Positions 16,298-25,649 of a stretch of 64,000 nt of DNA are shown one piece after another. The stretch lies in contig JBBIIK010000020.1 of the NCBI GenBank assembly GCA_037446555.1, forward strand, positions 1 to 64,000. Direction: 5' to 3'. Positions within the stretch are counted from its first letter, which is position 1. The number at the start of each line of letters is the position of its first letter. The notes below the pieces were generated by a model. That model was not told where the DNA came from and ran no database searches. It saw nothing but the letters and a program-made list of their open reading frames with translations. The position numbers and the translations under genes are program-made. The stretch comes from JANWVO01 sp037446555. Lineage in GTDB: Bacteria; Acidobacteriota; Terriglobia; Bryobacterales; Bryobacteraceae.

Positions 16298-17628
16298 CCC
16301 TTGCCTCCCTTCGCGCCCAGGGGCGCTTCGACGCGAACCACCGTGCCCCCTCCCGGCCGGCGCCGGAACTCGATGCGCCCGCCGAGCAGTTCGGCCCGCT
16401 CACGCATGCCGATCATCCCCAGCCCGCTTTCCTGCGGCTTCTCGGGCAACCCTGCGCCGTGGTCTTCCACTTCCATCTCCATTTTCTCCGGCGAGTAGAA
16501 CACGCGCACCCAGGCCTCTTTCACGCCCGCGTGGCGCACGACGTTGTTCAGCGACTCCTGGAGGATGCGGTACATATGGATCGCCACCGTGTCGCCGATC
16601 CACGGCGCCACGCCCTCTTTCGAATAATGCACGCGCATGCCGGTCTGCTTCCCGAACTGGCCCAGATACCACTCGATGCTGCGCTCCAGCCCGTAGTCGT
16701 CCAGCACCGGCGGATGCAGCATCTGCGACATGCCGCGCACGCGCTCCAGCGTCTGGTTGGCGATCTCGCGCACTTCGCGCAGGTCCTCGCGCCCTGTCAC
16801 TCCCTCCGGCAGACGTTTCTCGACGCGCAATAGCATCATGCCCACGGCCGTAAGCACTTGGCCGAACTCGTCGTGGAGTTCGCGGGCCAGCGTGCGGAAC
16901 AGGTCCTCCTGCACGCGGATCACCTGCCCGGCCAGCTCCTTGCGCTGCTCGGAGAGGTGCGACACCTGCGCGAACATCCTTCGGTCGTGCCAGATGACGA
17001 GCGAACCGGTGATCAGGATGGCAGCGATCACCGCCGCGAGCAGCGCGTAGAGGTTGCGCTCCACCTTGGAGTGGATGGCCTGGATCTCTTCCACCGCAGC
17101 GGCTTCGGCTTCGTTGTTCTGGATCAGCAGGCGCGAGATCAGCGTGGCCAGCGTGGCGCGTTCGGCCTCGATGCGCGTGCGGATCAGCGCGCGGGCGGCT
17201 TCCGTCCGCCCTTCGGAGGCCAGCTGCCACAGTTCGTCCACCACGGCCCAGAAGCGCTCGAAGACGGTCTCGAGAAGCCTCTGCTGCGCCGGCGTGCGCG
17301 TGGCGGGCATCAGGCGCGCTTCGATCTCCAGCGCATTTTGCAGGTCCTCGCGGATTCGCTGGAACTGCGGCCGGTAGGCCTCCATCGGGTAGGGCTCGGC
17401 GCCTTCTGCCATGTCGCGCAAGGCCAGCCCGAGCTGAGCCACGTCGTCCTGGATGCGGATCAGCTGAAGCGAGTCCCTGCGGTTGCGGTCGACGATGTCG
17501 GAGCCCAGCCGGCGCAACTCCTCCACCTGCCGCAGCGTGAAGACGGAAAACGAGCCCACGGCGGCCAGTGTCACCAGCAGACCGAGCAGCTGGATCAGCG
17601 TGGGGGTGCGCGGCGGCATCATGGTCAT
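16294..17628 (-). CDS. Membrane sensor histidine kinase (NarX/HisKA_3 type)
   Basis: The 444-residue kinase has transmembrane segments at about 12-31 and 193-213 bracketing a 160-residue all-helical sensor that resembles four-helix-bundle or CHASE3-like domains. HisKA_3 follows with the phosphoacceptor His252 in ARELHDEFGQVLTAVG, and then an HATPase domain ending GLGMIGMRERAELLGGRI. It passes phosphate to the response regulator with which it overlaps (ATGA). A paralogue with the same length and layout is at 60938-62272. The signal sensed is unknown. Confidence 0.93.
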   Translation of the reverse strand: MTMMPPRTPTLIQLLGLLVTLAAVGSFSVFTLRQVEELRRLGSDIVDRNRRDSLQLIRIQDDVAQLGLALRDMAEGAEPYPMEAYRPQFQRIREDLQNALEIEARLMPATRTPAQQRLLETVFERFWAVVDELWQLASEGRTEAARALIRTRIEAERATLATLISRLLIQNNEAEAAAVEEIQAIHSKVERNLYALLAAVIAAILITGSLVIWHDRRMFAQVSHLSEQRKELAGQVIRVQEDLFRTLARELHDEFGQVLTAVGMMLLRVEKRLPEGVTGREDLREVREIANQTLERVRGMSQMLHPPVLDDYGLERSIEWYLGQFGKQTGMRVHYSKEGVAPWIGDTVAIHMYRILQESLNNVVRHAGVKEAWVRVFYSPEKMEMEVEDHGAGLPEKPQESGLGMIGMRERAELLGGRIEFRRRPGGGTVVRVEAPLGAKGGKG

Positions 17629-17701
17629 CTTAGCGGCCGCCCGCGTGCGCGCGCTATCCGGCGCGCCCTTTCGTACACTGGAAGATCAAGCCCGTCTCGC
17701 C

Positions 17702-19807
17702 GTGCCTTTCGATCCATCCACGCCGGTCATGTACGTCAAGGGCGTCGGCCCGAAGCGCGCCGAAGAGCTGGCCGCGAAGGGCGTCGAGTCGGCCGCGGAC
17801 CTGCTTTACTACGCGCCGTTCCGCTACGAGGACCGGTCGAATCTCAAGCCCGTGGACCGGCTGGCGCCCGGCGAAACGGCTACCGTGGTCGCCACCGTCG
17901 AGCGGGTGCATGCGCCGCGCTTCCGCCGCCGCGACCTCGGCATGATCGAGGCGGTGTTCACTGACGGCTCGCGCCTGCCGCTCACCGCGCGATGGTTCCA
18001 CGCGCAGTATCTGGCCAGCCTGTTCCAGCCCGGGCTGCGCGTGGCGCTGTTCGGCAAGGTGGAGTTCGACACCTACCAGGGCGGGCTCATCATGCTGCAC
18101 CCGGAGTTTGAGATCCTGCGCGGCGAGGAAGACGACGAGGACGCGTCGCTGCACACAGGGCGCATCGTGCCGGTCTACGAAGCGGCGGGCAAAGTTTCCA
18201 CGCGCGTGCTGCGCAACATCCTCTTTCGTCTTACCTCGAGCCTGCCCGAACTCGAGGACCCGCTGCCGGAGTCCGTGCGCCGGCGCCTGCGGCTGCCCGC
18301 GCTGGCCGAGTCCTTGCGGAACCTCCACCTTCCGCCTCCGGACGCCGACCTGCGGCTGCTGAACGCCTTTCGCACGCCTGCGCAGACGCGGCTGATCTTC
18401 GAGGAGTTCTTCTGGCTCCAGGCGGGCTTGCTGCTGAAGCGCGCCGAGGAACGCAGCGCCGCGGGCATCTCGTTTGAACTCACGGACCGCGTGCGCGAGC
18501 AAATCAAGAAGATGCTGCCGTTCAAGCCCACCGCGGCGCAGAAGCGCGTGCTGGGCGAGATCGCGCGAGACATGGCTTCTCCCACGCCGATGAACCGCCT
18601 CCTGCAAGGCGACGTGGGCAGCGGCAAGACGATCGTCGCCGCGCAGGCGGCCGTGATCGCCGTCGAAAACGGGTATCAGGCGGCGATCCTGGCACCGACG
18701 GAGATCCTCGCCACGCAGCACTATCTCAACTTCCGCAAGATCTTCGAGCCGCTCGGCTACCGCATCGTGCCGTTGCTCGGATCGCTGACGAAGAAAGAGA
18801 AGGAAGTGGGCAAGCGCGCCGCTGCCACCGGCTTCGCGCAGATCGTCATCGGCACGCACGCGCTGCTCGAGGAGGACGTCGCCTTTGCGCGCCTGGGGCT
18901 GGTGATCATCGACGAACAGCACCGCTTCGGCGTGCTGCAAAGGAAGGCGCTGCAACAGAAGGGCGCCGCGCCGGACGTGCTGGTAATGACGGCCACGCCC
19001 ATCCCGCGCACGCTCGCCCTCACCGTTTACGGCGACCTCGACCTGAGCGTGATCGACGAGCTGCCCCCCGGGCGCAAGCCCGTGGAGACGAACCACCGCA
19101 CGCGCCACGAGATCGAGCAGGTTTACAGCTTCGTGCTGCGCGAGGTGGGCGCGGGGCGGCAGGCCTATATTGTCTATCCGGCGATCGAGGAAAACGAGGC
19201 CACGGCCCTGAAGGCTGCCGAAGCCGGCTACCGCGAGCTCTCCGAACACGTCTTCCCGGGCTTGCGCGTCGGGCTGCTGCACGGCAGGCTCCCCGCTGAG
19301 GAGAAGGACCGCGTGATGCAAGCCTTCAAGAACGGGGAGATCCGGATCCTGGTTTCGACGACGGTGGTGGAGGTGGGCGTCGACGTGCCCAACGCCACGG
19401 TGATGGTGATCGAAAACGCCGAACGGTTCGGGTTGGCGCAACTGCACCAACTGCGCGGGCGCGTGGGTCGGGGAGCGGCGCAGAGCTACTGCATTCTGGT
19501 CACCGGCAAGCTTTCGGAGACGGCGCAGGAGCGCATCCGCACGCTGGTGGGCTCGGCAGACGGCTTCCACATCGCGGAGACGGACCTGAAGCTGCGGGGC
19601 CCCGGAGAGTTTCTCGGCACGAAGCAGAGCGGTCTGCCGGTGTTCCGCATCGGCAACCTGATCCGCGACCACGACATTCTGGAAACCGCGCGCCGCGAGG
19701 CGCTGGAGTTTGCCGAACGGCCTCCTTCGCGCGAAGAATACGAGCGCGCCATGCGCTACGTGCGCGAGCACTGGCAGAAACGCTACGGCCTGGCGCTGGT
19801 GGGATGA
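17702..19807 (+). CDS. recG: ATP-dependent DNA helicase RecG
   Basis: RecG remodels stalled replication forks and Holliday junctions. The product (701 residues from the GTG at 17702) has the RecG wedge/OB domain (YVKGVGPKRAEELAAKG; LPLTARWFHAQYL) and helicase motifs I (GDVGSGKT), Ia (LAPTEILATQH), II (DEQH), III (TATPIPRT), V-VI (STTVVEVGVDVPNA, QLHQLRGRVGRG) and the RecG tail LKLRGPGEFLGTKQSG. The start is uncertain: an in-frame ATG lies at 17729 and upstream starts reach back to 17483, but those would overlap the divergent kinase gene. Confidence 0.95.
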   Translation: MPFDPSTPVMYVKGVGPKRAEELAAKGVESAADLLYYAPFRYEDRSNLKPVDRLAPGETATVVATVERVHAPRFRRRDLGMIEAVFTDGSRLPLTARWFHAQYLASLFQPGLRVALFGKVEFDTYQGGLIMLHPEFEILRGEEDDEDASLHTGRIVPVYEAAGKVSTRVLRNILFRLTSSLPELEDPLPESVRRRLRLPALAESLRNLHLPPPDADLRLLNAFRTPAQTRLIFEEFFWLQAGLLLKRAEERSAAGISFELTDRVREQIKKMLPFKPTAAQKRVLGEIARDMASPTPMNRLLQGDVGSGKTIVAAQAAVIAVENGYQAAILAPTEILATQHYLNFRKIFEPLGYRIVPLLGSLTKKEKEVGKRAAATGFAQIVIGTHALLEEDVAFARLGLVIIDEQHRFGVLQRKALQQKGAAPDVLVMTATPIPRTLALTVYGDLDLSVIDELPPGRKPVETNHRTRHEIEQVYSFVLREVGAGRQAYIVYPAIEENEATALKAAEAGYRELSEHVFPGLRVGLLHGRLPAEEKDRVMQAFKNGEIRILVSTTVVEVGVDVPNATVMVIENAERFGLAQLHQLRGRVGRGAAQSYCILVTGKLSETAQERIRTLVGSADGFHIAETDLKLRGPGEFLGTKQSGLPVFRIGNLIRDHDILETARREALEFAERPPSREEYERAMRYVREHWQKRYGLALVG

Positions 19808-19846
19808 TGCCGGCGCAGGCGATGGAAAGGAACTCGTGAATCAGGC

Positions 19847-20383
19847 ATGAGAGTCATTGGCGGTGAGTTTCGATCCCGGCGGCTGAAGACGCCGCACGGA
19901 GATTCGGTGCGGCCGACGCCGGACCGTCTGCGGGAGGCGCTGTTCAACATCCTGGCGCCGCGCATCGAGGGCGCCGTTTTCCTGGACGCCTATGCGGGCT
20001 CCGGCAGCGTGGGCATCGAAGCGCTGAGCCGCGGCGCGCGCCATGCAGTTTTCCTCGAGAAAAGCCGCCCGGCGTTGCGGGCCCTCGAAGAGAACATCCG
20101 GATGCTGGACATCGCCTCGCGGTGCGAGGTGCATCCAGGCAGCGCCGCCCCCGTGATCACGAAATTCGAGGCCGACATTGTTTTCCTCGATCCGCCCTAT
20201 CCGCGCGAAAAAGAGTATGAACTGTGCCTGGAGGCGCTGGGCCAGCAGCCCCGCCCGCTGGTCATTGTCCAGCACGCCTCGCGCTTCACGCGCCATCTGA
20301 AGGATGCCTACGGCACGCTCCGGCGCGTGCGCATCCTGAGCCAGGGGGACAACTCGCTCAGTTTTTACGAGCCGCGCCCTTGA
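19847..20383 (+). CDS. rsmD: 16S rRNA (guanine966-N2)-methyltransferase
   Basis: The 178-residue product has the SAM-binding FLDAYAGSGSVGIEALSRGA, the N6/N2-methylase catalytic motif DPPY (in IVFLDPPYPRE) and the N-terminal family signature MRVIGGEFRSRRL and RPTPDRLREALFNIL. RsmD methylates G966 in the 30S head. It lies 39 bases after recG and 4 bases before the SagB-type gene. Confidence 0.95.
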   Translation: MRVIGGEFRSRRLKTPHGDSVRPTPDRLREALFNILAPRIEGAVFLDAYAGSGSVGIEALSRGARHAVFLEKSRPALRALEENIRMLDIASRCEVHPGSAAPVITKFEADIVFLDPPYPREKEYELCLEALGQQPRPLVIVQHASRFTRHLKDAYGTLRRVRILSQGDNSLSFYEPRP

Positions 20384-20387
20384 AGCC

Positions 20388-21779
20388 ATGCCTACGCTCC
20401 CCGAGGCGCTTGCCCGCTATCACGAAGCCACCAAGCATACGCCCGAACGGCTGCGCGCGTCGCGCCACTTCCTCGACTGGGCCAACATGCCCCCGCCGTT
20501 CCGCCATTACGATGGCGCGCCCGTCGCAGACCTGCCCGCCGATCCACCGCTGCGTCCGGGTCTCGCCGCCGCGGAGGCGATCTCCGCGCTGTTCTACTAC
20601 TCGTGCTCGATCAGCGCCGCCAAAGTGGCGCCCTCCGGCTACCGCTACGCGCTGCGCGTCAACCCTTCCTCCGGGAATCTGCATCCCACTGAGTTCCACT
20701 TTCAGACGCGCGGCTTGCCGGGCTGGGAAGACGGGTTCTACCACTACCGTCCTTCGTCCCACGAGGCGGAAGGGCGCGCCCGCGGCGACGCCCTGGGAGA
20801 GATCTCCTCGGCGCCGCTGACCGTGGCGCTCACGTCGATCTTCTGGCGCGAGGCCTGGAAATATCGAGCCCGGGCCTACCGTTATGTGAACCTCGATCTA
20901 GGCCACGCCATGCTGGCCTTGCAGTATGCGGCCGGGGCGCTGGGCTGGCCCTCGCGCGTGCGCGGGATGTTCGACGACGCGCGCGTCGCAGCAGCCCTGC
21001 GCCTGCCCGGAGACGAGCAGCCGATGCTGCTGGTGGAGTTCTGGCCGCCGCACGAGTCTTCCGCATGCTTTCCGGCGGAGTGGAAGCCCGGCTTGCCGAA
21101 CGAACTCTCGGCCGAGGTGATCGAGTATCCGGAGATCACCGCCATGCATGCGGCGACGCTCGCGTACGCGCAGACGGATGCGCCTGCGCCGCAGCTGGTC
21201 TGCTGGCCTTATGGCGACTATGGTGCGTTGTCACGGCAGCGGCGTTCGGCGCTCGATTTTCTCCCCGGCGGCCGTGTGCTGCCGCAGGACGCGTTCCGCG
21301 CCATATGCGCACTGCTCGGGGAGCCGCTCGATGCTGATTGGCGTGGCGGGTGGGTGACACCGTGGCTCTTCGTCCACCGCGTGGAAGGGCTGGCGCCCGG
21401 GCTATACCGCCTGCATGGAAGCGAGCTGCAACTTCAGCGGGAGGGCGATCAGCGTGTGGTGGCGGCGGCGTTGAGCCTGGGGCAGGAGCTGGCGGGCAAC
21501 TCCTGCTTCACGGTGAGTTTCGTGGCGGACTTCGGACGCGCGGCAGAGCGGTTCGGAGACCGCGCCTACCGTTTCGTCCATCACGAGGCGGGCGCACTCG
21601 GCCAGCGGCTGTACCTGGCGGCGGAGGCGTTCCGATTTCGCGGCACGGGGATTGGCGCCTTCTATGACGACTACGTCCATGCATGGCTCGGGCTGGATCC
21701 CCGCGGCCAGCAGCAGGTGGTCTATCACTTCGCCGTGGGAGATCCGGCGCCGCACCCGCGCCTGGCCCCGCCAGTTTGA
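20388..21779 (+). CDS. SagB/ThcOx-family FMN-dependent oxidoreductase
   Basis: The 463-residue protein is a tandem nitroreductase-fold protein. The first half has SGYRYALRVNPSSGNLHPTE, the usual FMN/substrate loop, and YRYVNLDLGHAMLALQYA. The second half has CFTVSFVADFGRAAERFGDR, AYRFVHHEAGALGQRLYLAA and TGIGAFYDDYV. SagB-type enzymes oxidise azolines to thiazoles and oxazoles in peptide natural products, but most genomic members stand alone with unknown substrates. No cyclodehydratase or precursor-peptide gene is nearby, so a RiPP role is not supported here. Confidence 0.82.
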   Translation: MPTLPEALARYHEATKHTPERLRASRHFLDWANMPPPFRHYDGAPVADLPADPPLRPGLAAAEAISALFYYSCSISAAKVAPSGYRYALRVNPSSGNLHPTEFHFQTRGLPGWEDGFYHYRPSSHEAEGRARGDALGEISSAPLTVALTSIFWREAWKYRARAYRYVNLDLGHAMLALQYAAGALGWPSRVRGMFDDARVAAALRLPGDEQPMLLVEFWPPHESSACFPAEWKPGLPNELSAEVIEYPEITAMHAATLAYAQTDAPAPQLVCWPYGDYGALSRQRRSALDFLPGGRVLPQDAFRAICALLGEPLDADWRGGWVTPWLFVHRVEGLAPGLYRLHGSELQLQREGDQRVVAAALSLGQELAGNSCFTVSFVADFGRAAERFGDRAYRFVHHEAGALGQRLYLAAEAFRFRGTGIGAFYDDYVHAWLGLDPRGQQQVVYHFAVGDPAPHPRLAPPV

Positions 21780-21791
21780 CAGAATGCGGAT

Positions 21792-22856
21792 ATGTCAGTG
21801 TCCGCAGCCTCTCTGGTGAGCCGGAGGGTGTTCCTGGCGACCCCGGCCGCCATGGCGCCGGAAACTGTGCGTCTTCCGAAGCAGGTCCGCGTGGCCGTCT
21901 GGGGACTGGACGGCCATGCCGGCGAGTACACGAAGCCCCTGGCGCGCTTTCCGGACGTCGAGATCGCCGGTGTGTATCACTGGAACCGCGCCGCCGCGGA
22001 ACGCTACGCGCGCGGCAAGGCGCGCGTGTTTGACGATCCGCGCAGGATGCTGGACCAGACGCGCCCGGACATCGTGGGCGTCTGCAACGACAACGGCGGC
22101 CGCGCAGAGGCGGTTCTCGAGTGCCTCCGGCGCGGGCTGCACGTGGTGGCCGAAAAGCCCCTGGCACTGCGGGCGAACGATCTCGACCGGATCCGCCGCG
22201 AACTGAAACGTTCCGGCGTCCGCATGGGCATGCTGCTGCCCATGCGCTGGGAACGCCCCTACCAGGCGCTGAAGAAAATCGTCGACTGCGGCGACATCGG
22301 CGAGGTCATCCAGATCTCCTCGCAGAAGTCTTACGTTCTGGGCAAGCGCCCGAAGTGGATGCAGGACCGCTCGACCTACGGCAGCACCATCCTGTGGATC
22401 GGGATCCATATGATCGACCTGATGCGGTGGACGAGCGGACGCGAGTTCCGCGCCGCGGCGGGATTTCAGGGCATTGCGGGAGATTTGCGCCAGGGCGGGA
22501 TGGAAACCACGACGAGTTCGTCGTTCCGGCTCGACAACGGCGGCACTGCAAGCCTGCACATGGACTACTGCCGCCCCGCCACCGCCGGCTCGCACGGGGA
22601 CGACCGTCTGCGGCTGGCCGGCACGCGCGGCGTGGCCGAGTACATGACCGCCACCGGCGTCACACTGCTCACCACGGCGCGCAAGCCGGAGAAGATCGTG
22701 GAGCTGCCGCCGGAAGGGTCGCTGTTTGCCGAGTTTCTCGAGCATGTATACCTTGGCAAGCCGACCACGATGCCCCATGCGGAGATCTTCCGCATCTGTG
22801 AACTCACGCTGGCCGCGCATGAAGCGGCGCGCACCGGAAAAGTGATCGCGGTATGA
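21792..22856 (+). CDS. Gfo/Idh/MocA-family oxidoreductase with Tat-like leader
   Basis: The 354-residue product opens with a twin-arginine-like segment (SRRVFLATPAAMA). It then has a Rossmann region (VRVAVWGLDGHAGEYTK) whose glycine motif is looser than usual, VGVCNDNGGRAEAVLE, and the active-site AEKPLALR. The C-terminal domain has STILWIGIHMIDLMRW and MDYCRPATAGSHGDDRLRL. It overlaps the GH88-like gene (ATGA at 22853), so the two are translationally coupled, and a carbohydrate substrate is likely. Confidence 0.83.
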   Translation: MSVSAASLVSRRVFLATPAAMAPETVRLPKQVRVAVWGLDGHAGEYTKPLARFPDVEIAGVYHWNRAAAERYARGKARVFDDPRRMLDQTRPDIVGVCNDNGGRAEAVLECLRRGLHVVAEKPLALRANDLDRIRRELKRSGVRMGMLLPMRWERPYQALKKIVDCGDIGEVIQISSQKSYVLGKRPKWMQDRSTYGSTILWIGIHMIDLMRWTSGREFRAAAGFQGIAGDLRQGGMETTTSSSFRLDNGGTASLHMDYCRPATAGSHGDDRLRLAGTRGVAEYMTATGVTLLTTARKPEKIVELPPEGSLFAEFLEHVYLGKPTTMPHAEIFRICELTLAAHEAARTGKVIAV

Positions 22857-24220
22857 TTCCTGACTCGAGCCTCACCCCGGATTCCCCCTCATTCCGAAAG
22901 AAGCTGGACCGGCTGTTCGAAACCGCTGCAGTCAAGGTGCGCGCGCTTGACGCCGCCTGGGACCCCTCCCGCGGCTCGCCCGTCTTCACAAGCGGCGGGC
23001 GCTACACCGCTCGCGGCTGGACCGAATGGACGCAAGGCTTCCAGTTCGGCATGCCTTTGCTAGTCTTCGACGCTACCGGCGACCCGGAAATGCTGGAGCT
23101 GGGCCGCAGCCGCACGGTGGAGCGCATGGCGCCGCACCTGACCCACGCGGGCGTGCACGATCACGGCTTCAACAACGTCTCCACTTACGGCAACCTGCTG
23201 CGCCTGATGAACGAGCGCCGCACCGCGGAGAACACGTGGGAGCGCCGCTTCTATGAACTCGCGCTGAAGGTGAGCGGCGCCGTGCAGGCGGCGCGCTGGT
23301 CGCGCATCCATGGCGGGGGCGGATACATCTACTCGTTCAACGGGCCGCATTCTCTTTTCGTGGATACGATCCGATCGCTGCGCGCCCTGGCCATCTCGCA
23401 CCGCCTGGGGCACGCGCTCATGGGCGAGAACGACGAGCGCATCTCGCTGCTTGGCAGGCTGGTGGAGCACGCCCGGGCCACGGCGCGCTATCCGGTTTTC
23501 TACGGCGAAGGGCGCGATCATTACGACGTGCGCGGGCGCGTCGCTCACGAGTCGGTTTTCAACGTGAACGATGGCCGTTACCGTTGCCCGAACTCGCAGC
23601 AGGGCTACTCGCCCTTCTCCACGTGGACGCGCGGCTTGGCCTGGGCGATGCTGGGCTTCGCCGAACAGATCGAATTTCTCGATACGCTGCCAGCCGGGGA
23701 ACTGGCGCCGTTCGGCGGCAAGCAGGCAATCCTTGCGGAGTTCCTGAAGGCCGCCCGCGCCACGTGCGATTTCTACATCGAAAATACCGCCGCGGACGGC
23801 ATTCCGTATTGGGACACCGGCGCGCCGGGGCTCGAAAAGCTGGGCGACTGGCGCAGCCGCGCCGCCGACCCCTTCAACCCGCGCGAGCCCGTGGACAGCT
23901 CCGCCGCCGCCATCGCCGCGCAGGGCCTGCTGCGGCTGGGCCGTTATTTGAACGACGGCCGCTACTTCCGCGCCGGGCTCACCGTGCTGGATACGCTGCT
24001 CGACGAACCTTACCTGTCCACGAGCGCCGCGCATGAGGGCCTGATCCTGCACTCGGTCTATCACCGCCCGAACGGCTGGGACCGGATGCCGGACGCGGAC
24101 GGCGTGCCGCGCGGAGAATCCTCGATGTGGGGCGATTATCACGCGCTCGAGGCGTCGCTCCATGTGCACCGCCTCGCCTCCGGAGGGCCGTACTACGCCT
24201 TCTTCTCCGCGGCGGGGTGA
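22853..24220 (+). CDS. GH88-like unsaturated glucuronyl hydrolase
   Basis: The 455-residue product looks like an (alpha/alpha)6-barrel hydrolase of the GH88/GH105 type. It shows YTARGWTEWTQGFQFGMPLL, the HDHGFNNVSTYGNL motif (102-115, with a candidate catalytic Asp103), GGYIYSFNGPHSLFVDTIRS, and late in the chain GIPYWDTGAPG and PVDSSAAAIAAQGLLRLG. GH88 enzymes remove unsaturated uronic acids from lyase-cut polysaccharides. It has no signal peptide. Family GH88 specifically, rather than a relative, is uncertain. Its last 28 bases overlap the 3' end of the convergent hpnI. Confidence 0.68.
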   Translation: MIPDSSLTPDSPSFRKKLDRLFETAAVKVRALDAAWDPSRGSPVFTSGGRYTARGWTEWTQGFQFGMPLLVFDATGDPEMLELGRSRTVERMAPHLTHAGVHDHGFNNVSTYGNLLRLMNERRTAENTWERRFYELALKVSGAVQAARWSRIHGGGGYIYSFNGPHSLFVDTIRSLRALAISHRLGHALMGENDERISLLGRLVEHARATARYPVFYGEGRDHYDVRGRVAHESVFNVNDGRYRCPNSQQGYSPFSTWTRGLAWAMLGFAEQIEFLDTLPAGELAPFGGKQAILAEFLKAARATCDFYIENTAADGIPYWDTGAPGLEKLGDWRSRAADPFNPREPVDSSAAAIAAQGLLRLGRYLNDGRYFRAGLTVLDTLLDEPYLSTSAAHEGLILHSVYHRPNGWDRMPDADGVPRGESSMWGDYHALEASLHVHRLASGGPYYAFFSAAG

Positions 24221-25338
24221 TTTTCGAGAATCTTGCCCTTCGCGCCCAGCCGGATGCGGCGCCCGCGCCACCAGGCCGTGCGCCCGCACCACGCCGCCGC
24301 CCAGATGGCGAAGGCGAACAGGTCCCACAAGGGAATCAGCGGCGCCGCCAGCAGCGCCGGCCAGTGGCCGAGCACGGCGAAACCGGCGAAGGCGCCCATC
24401 GCCGAGCGGGCCAGCCACAGCGCCGCGGCTGCGCCAATGTTGCCTGCCGCCAGGTTCGCTAGTGCCCACAGCCCGGCGTGCGTCACCGGCATGCCCGCAT
24501 AGGCCCCGGGGCGTGAGTAGCGGATCGTGCGCGCCCACCGCAACTGATGGCGCCAAACAGCGCGCCAGCCGGGATCGGCCAGGTACGTCAGAACGGGGAA
24601 GTCCGCGAAGCGGGCCCGCTTGCCCAGCGCCACGATGCGCGAGGCGAGCTGATAGTCATCGGCGATGTAGTCCTCGAACGCCGCGAACCCGCCGATCGCC
24701 TCCAGATCCGCCCGGCGGAAGCAGAGCGTCGATCCGAAGCCGAACTCGCGCACGCCCGTCAACGGGGCCACCAGCGACGAGGGCATGAAGTCGGTGGCGA
24801 TGCCCAGCGCTTCGAAGCATCCAGCCAGCGAAGCGGCGCGGGCGCGGTAGAGGCAGGTGACCACGCCCGTGCCCGGCTGTCCGAGGCTCGCCACCAGCCG
24901 CCGCAGATAGTCCGGCGGCACGGTGATGTCGGCGTCGTTCACTGCCAGGACGCCGTGCCGCGCCCGCCGGCTGAGCCCGTCCAATACCCCGGACTTCGCG
25001 TTCATCGCCCGAGTGTCGATGATCTCGATTCGCGCCGCCGCCTCAGGGTGGCTCTCCAGCAGTTTTCTCAAGACAGGGATCGCCGGGTCGTCAGCCCTCT
25101 GAAATCCCAGCAGCAGCTCGTAGCCGGGATAGTCGAGCCGCAGGTGCGAGGCCACGGCCTCTTCCAGTTGCGGGTCCAGGCCGTAGACAGGCTTCAGAAT
25201 GGAAACCGGCGGAAGGCCGGCAGGCGGACGCGCGGGCGCCAGGCGCCGCCGCAAAACGAACGCCAGGGAGGCGGCCAGGGCGGTGGATTGATAGAAAAGG
25301 GCGAGGGCTGCCGCAGCTAGCAACAGCCATTCGGTCAA
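24193..25338 (-). CDS. hpnI: HpnI, hopanoid glycosyltransferase
   Basis: HpnI adds N-acetylglucosamine to bacteriohopanetetrol. From a TTG at 25338 the product is 381 residues: an N-terminal membrane segment (LLLAAAALALFYQSTALAAS), the GT21-type core with SILKPVYGLDP, GVLAVNDADITVPPDYL, EDYIADDYQLASR and the QLRWARTIR motif, and C-terminal membrane helices. The TTG overlaps the stop of the upstream DMT gene by four bases (TTGA), which settles the start; no ATG fits. The 3' end overlaps the convergent hydrolase gene. The expected partner hpnK is absent. Confidence 0.82.
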   Translation of the reverse strand: MTEWLLLAAAALALFYQSTALAASLAFVLRRRLAPARPPAGLPPVSILKPVYGLDPQLEEAVASHLRLDYPGYELLLGFQRADDPAIPVLRKLLESHPEAAARIEIIDTRAMNAKSGVLDGLSRRARHGVLAVNDADITVPPDYLRRLVASLGQPGTGVVTCLYRARAASLAGCFEALGIATDFMPSSLVAPLTGVREFGFGSTLCFRRADLEAIGGFAAFEDYIADDYQLASRIVALGKRARFADFPVLTYLADPGWRAVWRHQLRWARTIRYSRPGAYAGMPVTHAGLWALANLAAGNIGAAAALWLARSAMGAFAGFAVLGHWPALLAAPLIPLWDLFAFAIWAAAWCGRTAWWRGRRIRLGAKGKILENHPAAEKKA

Positions 25339-25649
25339 AGCGCCAGCAACGCGACGCCGGCAGCCGCCAGCACCGCGCCCCCACAGCGCTTCCAGTCCAC
25401 CCGCTCCCGCAGCACCAGCCGCGCCAGCAGCGTCTCCACCACAAGGCTCGCCGCCGTCGCCGGCACAGCGAACGACAAATCCGCGATGCGGAGCAGCTGC
25501 GTGAAGGAAAAGAAAGAAAGGGCCAGAAACACGATCGACAGCGGCACCTTCCACCGCGCGCCGCCATGCCGCATGCCGTGGGATTGCAGCAGATCGGCGC
25601 ACGCGGTGCATGCCACCACGGCGGCCACCAGCATCCACTGGGCGGTCAC
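25335..25649 (-). CDS. Half-size DMT (EamA/SMR-like) membrane protein 2
   Basis: The 104-residue product is a four-helix membrane protein with CADLLQSHGMRHGG near the start, SIVFLALSFFSFTQLL, and then DLSFAVPATAASLVVETLLA and WKRCGGAVLAAAGVALLAL. It is one half of a DMT superfamily transporter. It follows a similar 132-residue half with a four-base overlap, so the two probably form a heterodimer, as ArnE/ArnF do when flipping an undecaprenyl-phosphate sugar. It sits between hpnJ and hpnI. Confidence 0.8.
   Translation of the reverse strand: MTAQWMLVAAVVACTACADLLQSHGMRHGGARWKVPLSIVFLALSFFSFTQLLRIADLSFAVPATAASLVVETLLARLVLRERVDWKRCGGAVLAAAGVALLAL

Noticed and set aside
14252..16498. Rightward frame of 748 codons
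   Set aside because: Antisense to the CRTAC1 and response-regulator genes, which have clear motifs; no recognisable domain.
24193..25638. A longer HpnI with about 100 extra N-terminal residues
   Set aside because: The extra part runs through the second DMT gene in another frame. The TTG at 25338, overlapping the DMT stop, gives a normal HpnI.
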